From assembly GCA_963921425.1 (NCBI GenBank), contig OY992832.1, positions 26,997,489-27,061,488 of the forward strand: DNA of 64,000 nt. Reading direction: 5' to 3'. Below, piece by piece: positions 54,900 to 64,000 of this stretch (position 1 is its first letter; each line of letters opens with the position of its first letter). The position numbers and the translations under genes were made by a program. The stretch comes from Dryas octopetala (Eukaryota > Streptophyta > Magnoliopsida > Rosales > Rosaceae). The notes beneath the pieces are model-generated. The model was not told where the DNA came from. It did not search any database and saw only the letters and a list, made by a program, of their open reading frames with translations.

Positions 54900-56583
54900 T
54901 GTTCGTTAAATTTTAATACTCGCAGTGCACGAATCTATATATAATATAGATGGCAAGCAAGGTCGATCCCACGAGGATTATTGTTGATCTTTAAATGATA
55001 ATCCGACTACTAAAAAGAAACAAGAAAACAAGACACGAGTGGTTGCCCAAGTTGTCACGCCTAGGGCAGCTACTTACTTGAAACGAAACACACACACACA
55101 CACGAATTGGAGGGGATTGTATGACTTGAGAGCTTTACTATTAAAATTAAAAGGGAATTGCAAATTAAATCAAGAATGTACGGCTAAAGGAAACTGAAAT
55201 CAAAACAGCAAGTTGTTATGATTAATATCAAAGAGATGATGATACTAAGACTCTAGGACTTTACCTCTAGACCTCATATTCAATGTCATGGTGCAATTTC
55301 TGAAACCATTAATTCCTATTGATGAATGCATTCGCATATTCACCTATGGCATAGCATGAAATGCATGATTCCCCAAATGTACAAACTAGTGCATGGCGTC
55401 TACCCTAGTTCTTGTACTCTATATGTGACCTATGCATGGCATCTACATAGGAATGCACAAACAAAATTCATTAAGCTCATATGAGAAAATAAATGCAATT
55501 AAACCCCTAGTGCATGGCGTCTACCCTAGCTGATCTAAAATTGATTTCACACAATCAGATTTTAGCCAATTACTAAGCCCTAGATTGTTTATCACTCACA
55601 TTAGGGATTGATTGGTTGTCCTCACCCTAAATTGATTAAATTCTAGATGCAATAATCCTAGGTGATCAATCAAGGATTAAAAACATATAGAGAACAATGA
55701 TAACAGTGAAATCAAAATCATCAAATCCATGGAATTAAATAAATAAGCAGCAACTACATAACCAAACCATTGAATATTCGGCCTAAGGCTGAATCCTAGG
55801 CCCTAGAAAACGTGATTAGTTCATGCTAGAAAACAAGAACATCAAAAGAATCATGTTTTTCATCTAACAATTACAAGAGAAGAGAAGAAGAAAAGACAAC
55901 ACCCAAGGAGAGCTCACGCCTCCAGCAGCCTCTCTCTCTCTATTTTCTGATTTTTTTCCAAGGGTGAGCGGCAGCTAGGGTTTTGGACACAAAGATATGC
56001 GGCAGCTAGGGTTAGGAGAGAATGATGTGCGGCAGCTAGGGTTTTGGACACAAAGATATGCGGCAGCTAGGATTAGGAGAGAATGATGTGCGGCAGCTAG
56101 GGTTCTTGGGCTTAAGTGACATGCGCAAGGCCCTAGGGCTTCATTGCACATGTGCGCATGGTGTAGCAGACCCTTATGGGCTTCCATGTAGCTGATCTCC
56201 TCCCCTAATGAGCCTCCAATAAATGAGGAATTAAAATGAAATAAATAAAGTATATCAAATCTGATTTTTAGAGGCCAATTAGGAAAGGAAATCCTTGCAA
56301 GGTGCGGCCAGCCCTTCTCTCTTAGCACACACACCACTTCCCATGTGGTTTGGGCTGGGCTTCCACTTCTTCATGCTCTTGGACCCTCTCTTGATTTTGG
56401 GCTTCTCTTTAAACAGCAAATATTCATTTAAGCTCAAAATGGGCTGATTTGCATCTATTTAATTCCTATGGGCTTTCCACCTACAAAAGAGAAAAACACA
56501 AATAAATAACACAAAAGATAGGGACTAAGTACTAAATACATGAAGATAGAGGGCCTAAAATGCATACATTTAAGGACCCAACA
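54900..56583 (-). repeat. LTR of element I
   Basis: 1,684 bp, minus strand. It begins TGTTGGGTCC (right edge, 56583) and ends at TGTTCG... (left edge, 54900). It shares the GTGCACGAATC...GGTCGATCCCAC block with A-type LTRs but is otherwise diverged. It contains an alternating 30/31-bp repeat (55968-56105). Confidence 0.8.
55968..56105 (-). repeat. Alternating 30/31-bp repeat in LTR I
   Basis: GCGGCAGCTAGGG starts at 55968, 55999, 56029, 56060 and 56090. Two alternating tails follow (TTTTGGACACAAAGATAT and TTAGGAGAGAATGATGT), giving a 61-bp dimer repeated twice. Confidence 0.85.
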
Positions 56584-56890
56584 AATTTCCCCAAACTTAA
56601 CAATTGCTTGTCCCTAGCAAAACAAAACAAAAACTACACTAAGACTCTAAAACAAAACAACCTAACCGTCCACCAAAAATCTCAGGTATGCTTGATCATT
56701 CATAACTCAATCAAATAGATTACACACTAGTTCCAGAAATTATCAAATGCCAACACTAACTCACAGTCAACAAGGTTAAAGCATCATGTGCGTAAGACAA
56801 TATCAACATAGTTTTGAATCTGAACCTTCAAGCAACTAGTGTCACTTCAATTCTCACAAAGATGGTCACTCACAAATAGAGCACTGCGAT
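56584..56890 (-). mobile_element. Element I internal, PPT end
   Basis: Polypurine tract AAGTTTGGGGAAATT (minus strand, 56584-56599) beside a hairpin with TTGCT/AGCAA arms. The rest is non-coding. Interrupted by D at 56891. Confidence 0.7.
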
Positions 56891-57216
56891 TGTAAGACCC
56901 CGTATTTTTCAAGGAGTTATTTTAAATATTTTGTGAATTTATTTTAAGAATTTTGGAATTTATTTGGAATTTAAAAAGGTTTTGGGTTAATTTTTAATTT
57001 TTGTTTTAAACTGGGCTTGACCCAAAAGTTGACTTTTAAAACTAATGGACTTTCGTCTTTGACTTTGGGCACGTTTGAAAGGTCTTAAGTCCACGAGTTC
57101 GTGAACACGCGGCATGCGTCAATTGGAGTTACGGTTCGAAAGATATGGACATATGAAGTGTGTGGCAAACTTGTAATTTTTACAAAAAGGGGTTTTAAAT
57201 ACCCAAAAATCAGATT

Positions 57217-57299
<83 letters not shown>

Positions 57300-58807
57300 C
57301 GCGCGTTTGTCTCTCTCTCGCCCCTCACCTTCGCCGCCCCTGTCGCCGGCGCGTGGCTGCGTGTCCGGCGGCGGCTGGGCTGGGCGTTTGGCCCACCGTG
57401 CTGGCCACCCTCCCCTCTCTCTCCCTGTGGACTCTGTTTCTCCTACCGATCACCCACGACGACGGAACGACGCGGAATAGCCGAGCCTCTCCTCGCCGGC
57501 GATCTGCATTTTCCTGCCACGACGCGACTCCGGGCCACTTGGATCCTCTCCCTCTCGTCTCGGCGAGCCTCCCTGTACTCTTCCCTAGCTCCGACGACCT
57601 TCCACGGCGGCGAATCGAAGTTCCGAGGCCGACGGCTTCTCCAGCGATTTTCGGCCATTTCCGGCGAGATTTGGTCGTCAACGCAGGTATCATTTTGGCT
57701 CCTCTCGACGTCTCCTTCATGTCTGTGTACTTAGTTTGAGCCATTTGTGATTCGATTCCGATTCTCCTATTTTGCAGCCACGGCCACTGTAGCTCCGCCT
57801 TGTGTGGCGGCGATTTGGGTGGTCTTCTTCGTCGGTATGCCTCTTCGGAACCTCCAGAAGCCTTTCCTGGTCCAGTGGTGAGTTTTGTGGCATTCTCTGT
57901 GTTGTTTGGGGGCTGGGCAGTCACCGTGTATGGTGGCGGTCGCCTGTTTCGGTCGTTCAGTGGCCCAATTGTGTTTCTGAATTGTATTTGTTGATTGTCT
58001 AGTCTTAACATGTACACGGGCTCGGGAAAGCTCATTCCCGATGCCGTTATGCTGTCGGATTGGAGATCCGAGTAAAGGAGCCAAAAAGGGCATTTTTGTC
58101 ATTTTATGTGGTTAAACAGTGAGTGAAATTAGCTAGTTTAACTGTTGTTTGATTTCTTGTGTGCATTTGTTTGCTAGGACTTTATTTGACTAGGACTTGG
58201 TAAGTCTAGGCTTGAATCTTGGAGAATAGAAATGTGGATGATTATGCACTGAGGTTGTTAAATTAAGACGGGAATGATTTGAGGTTGAGGTTAATAGTTG
58301 ACGATTAGGCAATTGAATGACAGAATGATTATTATTATTTTTTGTGGGATTATGATGTGAATTTGAGGAATTATATTTATCTTGATGCTTGGATATTTGT
58401 TGATGAATTTGTGATGTGATTGAGTAATTATGGATACTGTTGTGGATTATTTTTGAGCATGGAAATTGAAGGATTATTTGAGGATTATGGTTTAAGTCAT
58501 TTCACTTATACGAGCTCTAGTGAGCTTACCGGGTTGTTTATTTGAATGACCCGGTGTACCATGGATATGGTACAGTGTGGTTATTGGTGTTTTGCAGGTT
58601 AAGCAGGCTGAGGAAGCAGTGGGGAGAAGACGAGGCAGTGGAACTCATGAGTTTTATTTAATTGTTTTTATACAATGTTTTCGTTTAAAAGTTTTTGGAA
58701 AAGCTGTATTTACTTATGTTGTTGTGTATGGCTCAAAAGAAAGAGGAAATAGATTTAAAAAATTTGATGTTCAATATTTTTATGGGCCCGAGGTTCGAGG
58801 CATTACA
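56891..58807 (+). repeat. Solo LTR D
   Basis: 1,917 bp, TGTAAGACCCCG...GAGGCATTACA. The flanking pentamers GCGAT and GAAAT match at only 3 of 5 positions, so the duplication has decayed or the edges are slightly off. It contains TTGACTTTTAAAA, a long CT microsatellite (about 57227-57296), a GC-rich exon-like stretch, a GT donor after 57684 and a TTTTGCAG acceptor before 57779. The 212- and 236-codon frames here are CT/GC composition artefacts. Confidence 0.85.
57227..57296 (+). repeat. (CT)n microsatellite
   Basis: About 35 uninterrupted CT units at the presumed transcription start of LTR D. Shorter CT runs occupy the same place in E and D2. Confidence 0.95.
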
Positions 58808-59799
58808 GAAATATTGGTTAAACAGTGATTCACTAAAAAAGCATATGTGAGCGAGTTTATGCATACAAATTCAAATTACTCACATATATGAAAGAACAAA
58901 AGCACAAGTGAAAGAATAATGATCTCATGAAAGATACCAAATACCTGAAATGAAATCAAAATACAATATGCTTCCATCCCATCTAATCTCCACATTAAGA
59001 CTACACTTCACCTAAGATCATATAGGACTTTACATATGGGTTGTAATGGAGCTAACAGTGAAGGGTTTAACATGAAAGGTATGGAAAACACAAAGACTTA
59101 AGGGAACCATAGAGAATCAGGTTTTACGTTGTCATTTCATTCTTATACACTTTGGCAACTAGGCTTGCATTCTTGAATTTGCACACTTGTGATACACATG
59201 CCTACCCTTTTCACTTTCTTTCTCTTTTTTTTTTTTTTTTTTTTCTATTTTCTTCGGGCACGACAACATATTCAATTCCTCTTCTTTTCTTTTTCACATT
59301 ATTCTCATGCCTTGCACACAAATAAACAATTATCATAAACCACTTCTCTACAATCCCTTAAGTATGGGTAGATACACACAGTGGAAGGGTACTTCCCCCA
59401 AACTAGGGCTGGCATGGGTAACATGGTTAAGAAACAAAAAGGCTGACAAGGCTCAACGAGGCAGCTAGGGGTATAAATGAACACAAAAGAAAAAATGACT
59501 AGAATGGCACAAACGAGACAAAGAAGGCCTAAATCATTTCCTAGGTTCCATGTAGTTACAACATGCTTCAATTAAATTGAGATGGAAGTTCTATCATTTG
59601 ATTTAAAATGATGCACATTTCAAGCATTTGATCAAGTGAAAAACAATGAGATCATGCAAACTCTAGATATTCAATGAACGTATGGAGTATTTGCATATAA
59701 CCCTCAAAACAGAAGCATTAAGGCTCGAATCTCACAAGGGGTATATAAGTTTCACCAGAAGCCTAGATCATACAAGCATGCAATCACTTTCAGTCTAAA
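58808..59799 (-). mobile_element. Element I 3' non-coding region
   Basis: Continuation after D. It carries a T-rich tract near 59227 and a PPT-like tract near 59394 (minus strand AGTTTGGGGGAAGT), parallel to the internal PPT-like tracts of A, B and C. No gene. Confidence 0.65.
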
Positions 59800-60395
59800 C
59801 TATACCAGCATTGTAACTGTCAAAGGTGGTGGAAGATTACTTACCAAATCAACCTTTGCCTTATCCACCTCTATCCCTTTACTGGATATGACATGGCCAA
59901 GAACAATACCCTGTTGTACCATAAAATGGCACTTCTCCCAATTCAAAACCAAATTGCATTCCTAGCATCTTTCTAAAACCAAAGCAAGATTATGGAGGCA
60001 TTTATCATAAGAAGAACCAAATACACTGAAGTCATCCATAAATACATCGATTATATGCTCCACCATATCGGAAAAAATGCTCATCATGCATCGCTGAAAA
60101 GTACCTAGAGCATTGCACAAGCCAAAGGGCATGCGCCTGTAGGCAAAAGTGCCATAGGGACAGGTAAATGTCGTCTTCTCCTGGTCCTCTGGGGCTATAG
60201 CTATCTGGTTGTAGCCTAAATACCCATCTAAAAAGCAATAATGGCTATGACCTGCAAGACGTTCCAACATCTGATCAATAAAAGGTAATGGAAAATGGTC
60301 TTTCCGAGTACCTGAGTTAAGTTTCCTGTAGTCTCTGCAGACACGCCACCCTGTCTGTACTCGAGTTGGCACCAGCTCATTTGCATCATTTCTGA
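59800..60395 (-). pseudogene. Ty3/gypsy reverse transcriptase fragment (element I)
   Basis: Read on the minus strand from 60395: VPTRVQTGWRVCRDYRKLN, KDHFPLPFIDQMLERLAG, YGTFAYRRMPFGLCNA and catalytic FMDDF, then (after TAG at 59962-59964) NWEKCHFMV and GHVISSKGIEVDKAK, ending at TAG 59800-59802. These are ordered motifs of Athila/Tat-type RT, which copies element RNA to DNA. One in-frame stop lies in the fragment. The 5' part of pol is cut off by D2 at 60396, and RNase H and integrase are missing on the other side. It is the only RT recognised in the window and is not functional. Confidence 0.93.
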
Positions 60396-61764
60396 TGTAA
60401 CGACCCGACCCAAAGTTGACTTTTAAAACTAATGGACTTTCGTCTTTGACCTTGGGTTTGTTTGATAGATCTCGAGTCTACGAGTTCATAGACACGAAGC
60501 ACATATAAAACAGAGTTATAGTTTGAGAGATACGAGCATTTGAAGGAAAGGGCAATTATGTAATTTGGTAGGAGTGGGTTTTAAATACCCAAAATCCAGA
60601 AATTTCTGGACACTCTCTCTCCTCTCTCCCCGCTGGTTTTCTCTCTCTCTCGGCTGGCTCTCTCTCTCTCCCCCGTGATCTCTCTCTTCAACCCTCGGTC
60701 GTCCGGCGCCGGATTTCAGTGATCCGACCGGCGTTGGACTCGTCTCCACACCGCTGACCTCCCAGTGGGGTCTGATCAGCCAACCAAGCCGCAACGGCGG
60801 CGCAGCGACGCCGTTTCTGTACGAAGCTCTCGACGGCGACTCGATTTTTCCGGCGAGTTCGAGGCCGACGACCACTTGGGTTCTCTTCCCCAGGCTCCGG
60901 CGAGTTCAGCGGCGTCACCCCCTTGCTCCGGTGATCGCTCACGGCGGCGAATCGACGATACAAAAGCCGGCGGCTTCCGCCGTCGATTCCGGCGACTTTT
61001 GGCCGTCGGTCCAGTTGACAAAATCGATCCTTTAGGTACGGGTAATCTTTCCCCTAAGGTGTTGATGTTCAATTTTGAGATTTTAGAAATTCGATTTTAG
61101 GGTTTAGGTCTATTTTGAATATCTTGAAATCGGACTCAAATTTGTGATGTTTATGTGCAATTGAAGGTTCTATTATATAATTAGGATTGTTTGGAGTTGA
61201 ATTTGGATATCTCTAGGTTTGTGCCGCCGCTGCCACCGACGGCTCCGCCACTTGTGGCGGCGAGTTAGGTGGTTTTTCTTGTTAATCAGCCTTCCTAGGA
61301 CTCTTAGAGGCCAACCCTAGGGTCTGTTCACGTGTTGGTGAGTATTGTGTGTAATTTGAGGCTGGGCAGCCACCGTGCGTGGTGGTTACCGTCGATTTCG
61401 CTCGTTGAATGACCAAATTGTGAACCATGAATATTTATAAGTTGGATGTCTGGTCTTAACAGGTACACGGGCTCAGGAAATCTCATTCCCGATGCCGTTA
61501 TGCTGCCGAATTTGGTATCCGAGCAATGGCACCGTGAAGGGTTTTTCGGTCTTTTACGTAGTTAAATTGTGAGTGAAACTTATCTGCTTATATTGTTGTG
61601 TACCGTGGTTTAATTGTTTGTTTTATGGATTTGCTGCTTTACGTTAGAGAAGACTAGGTGTGGGATTTGAATTAGGGAATGAATTGACGAGAATTTGAGG
61701 CTAAGGAATTAATTGGGTGGAATGTTGTGAGTTGGAAATGTGAGTACTGATCGGTCGAGCCTGC
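60396..61764 (+). repeat. D/E-type LTR (D2), interrupted
   Basis: It starts TGTAACGACCCGACCC and shares AAGTTGACTTTTAAAACTAATGGACTTTCG with D. CT-rich leader, GC-rich exon-like region (60690-61030), possible GT donor after 61034. Cut at 61765 by an A-type LTR; the rest is outside the window. The 90-120-codon frames are GC-rich leader without domains. Confidence 0.8.
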
Positions 61765-64000
61765 TGTTGAATGTTTTCTTAGAACAAAATAAACATCTAT
61801 TTTGTTCCAAGTATACTCGCAAGTGCACGAATCGCATCAGTAGCAAAGCGTACAAGCACGAGGTCGATCCCACAGGGAATGGTTAATACACAACAAATCA
61901 ATTCAATTAATCAATAGAATAACTAAATGGGGGGTTTTGGAAGATGAAAACACTCATCACCACACGCACACACCCTTTATTCTATCTTGCAATGTTAAGT
62001 TTTCAGTTTCAAATCAGATAAGCATGCAATAACCATCCAAGGCTAATGACAGTTAATTTGAACACAACATATTAAAGTTTGACTGCTAAAAAGGTTTGGC
62101 TAGTTACTTTCTCGCAATTGTTCTCCTAATGCATAAACTAAGAGCTTCTTGGGCCTTCCTTAGCCAGTTAACCTACATGTTCCCTAGTGCAAGCTAAGGC
62201 AGCTGTTACCCATGTAGGAGTCATTAAGATTTGTGAGAACGTCAAACATGCACAACATATAAGCTTTGACTATTTCCTTATAGAGGTCGCCCAACCCCAC
62301 TACCAAGAATAATCCCTTATTCCCTTGTTACTTGTGGTTTAGTGTCTTTGACTATTTCACAGCTAAACCTAACAAATAAACTAGATACAATTACCCTAAG
62401 GTGGCCAGTCAAAGGATGCAAACAACTAGTGACGGGTTCAAATAGATAGTGGAAATTTAATACGTGCAAACATCAAACTAACAGACCAAGAGACGGATAA
62501 ACGATTTGTTAAAGCATGCAAATCCAATAATCAACCTACAACTAACATGCAAGATAGAATAAATAAACTTACATAATTAAAATAGAAAAGAAAATCAGAA
62601 TAATATAAATAAATTCCCAATCCATGTTGGAAAGCAAACTAATTAAACAAAACAATTAAAAACTAGAATTCCAAAAGAAAAACAAAGAGAACATCCTTAG
62701 AGAGTGGCAGCGGCGGCGGCACAAGGTGGCAGCAGCGGTGGCAGCGGCGGCACAAGGTGGCAGCGGCTCGACTCCTTCCTCCTCCTTCGGTTCAGCAGAA
62801 AAATAAAGAAAGAGAGATGATGGTGGCTGCGGCAAGAGAAGATAAATAATGGGAGCTGCTAGGGTTCCTAGGATGCGTGAGAAAAGAAAGAGAAAGAAAG
62901 GAGGCTAGGGTGTTGGCGGCTACAAGAGAGAGAGACTAGGCTAGGGTTTCTGAAATTTCAGAGAGGAGCTCCTTTGAGTTATAAAGATGTATTTATAGAG
63001 GAGAGTGAGGCTGAGATTTCTCCTTCTCTTCAATGTGGGATAAGTACATTCCTTGCACACCAAGACTTATAATTTTCGGCCAAACATGGGCCTTGGCTGA
63101 TTTGGGCTCTTTTTGGGCGTAACTCCGTTTTCAGCTCGCGGAACTGCTGCGCTACCTCCACTAAAATTACCATATCTTGAGCTAGAAAACTCGGAATCAA
63201 AATCCATAAAATTCCCTGCGAAGCTAACATCCGTATCTTTCCAACCATATATGGCATGCTACCTGATTCGTTCTAGAGAATTACAGAATTTCTGTCGAAA
63301 TTGGTGCTCTATTTTTCAGGGTTTTGACTTCTTTTTCAGCTAGGATTCCTTGGGCTTTCTCTTTGTAGGCGTGATGGGCTTTAGGGATGCATGGCTTGCA
63401 TGGCTTGGGCTCTAGAGTTGGCGCATGGCTTGCATGGCATGCGCATGCATGCATGGGCTGCCACCTCACCGTTCTTGTGGATTTCGACTTCACCTAGGCC
63501 CAAAGCCCAATTGACTTCATGACATGATATGGTTGACCCTTTACCATTGACTTTGACTTCCAATTTTACCCCTCTCTCCCTCTTGGATTCGAATTCATTC
63601 CTCCATCTGATTCCATGGATGTCCACCACCTTCTAGAAGCTTCTGGAACCTTGACTTGATTGAGTTGACTTTGACCAACCTTTCCTAGTCCAACTAGGAT
63701 TTCTTGTAAATGAAAGATTCCTTATCCATTTTGACTTCTCGTAATGACCATATTGCCCCTGGAGTCTCCTAGTGTCATTAGGTCTCCTTTCCCTAGTAGG
63801 GTTAGGTTTCCTAGTTCAACCAGGAATTCCTTTTCCAATCAGGATTTCTCATTTCTGGCTCGACAATGATGATTCTGGACTTGATGTTTCCTAGTGTGAC
63901 TAGGAATCCTCATTTGACTAGGATTTCAGCTCTTTTCCTAGTTTGACCAGGAAATGTCCCAAAACGGCTCCATTTGCTCCTATTTCCTATTTTTGCTTCA
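61765..64000 (-). repeat. A-type LTR, runs off the window
   Basis: Left edge TGTTGAATG (LTR 3' end on the minus strand). It follows the A LTR through the leader, a GTGGCAGCGG-rich minisatellite (62703-62767), a TATTTATAG-type TATA region (62990-63000, minus strand) and the palindrome array (63650-63960). Whether it is solo or part of a full element cannot be seen. Confidence 0.85.

Noticed and set aside
57101-58035. 212- and 236-codon frames in LTR D
   Set aside because: They read through a CT microsatellite and GC-rich leader. No domain, and both strands are equally open.
56891-58812. Perfect target-site duplication for LTR D
   Set aside because: Flanking pentamers GCGAT and GAAAT agree at only three positions, so I report the LTR edges but not a clean duplication.

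Overview
This window is nuclear DNA of a seed plant, probably a eudicot with a large repeat-rich genome. It looks like heterochromatic or intergenic sequence. I found no host single-copy gene. Nearly every base belongs to transposable elements that have inserted into one another. The plant assignment rests on three things: Ty3/gypsy LTR elements of the Athila/Tat type primed by tRNA-Asp, a copia gag of a type common in plants, and a BED-finger hAT transposase.

Layout. 1-28776 is one minus-strand element, called A here, whose left LTR runs off the window. A carries a gag-protease gene broken by one stop, and a nearly whole tRNA-Asp sequence fused to its primer-binding site. A was hit twice. 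Element C (2084-13171) is a triple-LTR tandem (LTR-internal-LTR-internal-LTR, period 4428 bp) inside a single target-site duplication. Element B (18981-28075) is an intact, very young relative that encodes only gag-protease and sits inside A's 5' LTR. A itself lies in a D-type LTR (28777-28983), which lies in a G-type LTR (28984-29287), which lies in a C-like LTR (29288-30257). 30258-31190 holds a 149-bp tandem repeat and a perfect hairpin. 31190-35520 is an old minus-strand element G with a solo LTR (31733-33734) in it. 35520-37496 is unidentified and includes an 84-bp minisatellite. 37497-41799 is a complete-ended but mutated hAT transposon. 41808-46474 is a degraded copia element split by a solo LTR (E+, 43525-45972). 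46475-53524 is element F (minus), whose LTR is split by a second, inverted E solo LTR (46714-49526). 53525-54899 holds unidentified sequence, another perfect hairpin and more of the 149-bp repeat. 54900-60395 is element I (minus), with a reverse-transcriptase relic and a D solo LTR (56891-58807). 60396-61764 is a second D-like LTR, itself hit by an A-type LTR (61765 to the window end).

How the parts work together. A, B, C, F, G and I share a primer site or 3' architecture: a short hairpin beside the 3' polypurine tract (PPT) and, in most, repeated PPT-like motifs. A and B keep only gag-protease, and C keeps no coding capacity beyond about 20 codons of gag tail. All three must therefore have used reverse transcriptase and integrase from another element. 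Element I shows that a related pol-bearing lineage exists in this genome, but its RT is broken. LTR divergence (about 10 differences between the A LTRs, 2 substitutions plus one indel in B, none seen in C) agrees with the nesting order.

Most unusual points: the captured tRNA-Asp in A, the three-LTR C array with one target-site duplication, an E-family LTR pair differing by a precise GT-AG intron, and an array of 17-bp palindromes in the A/B LTRs.
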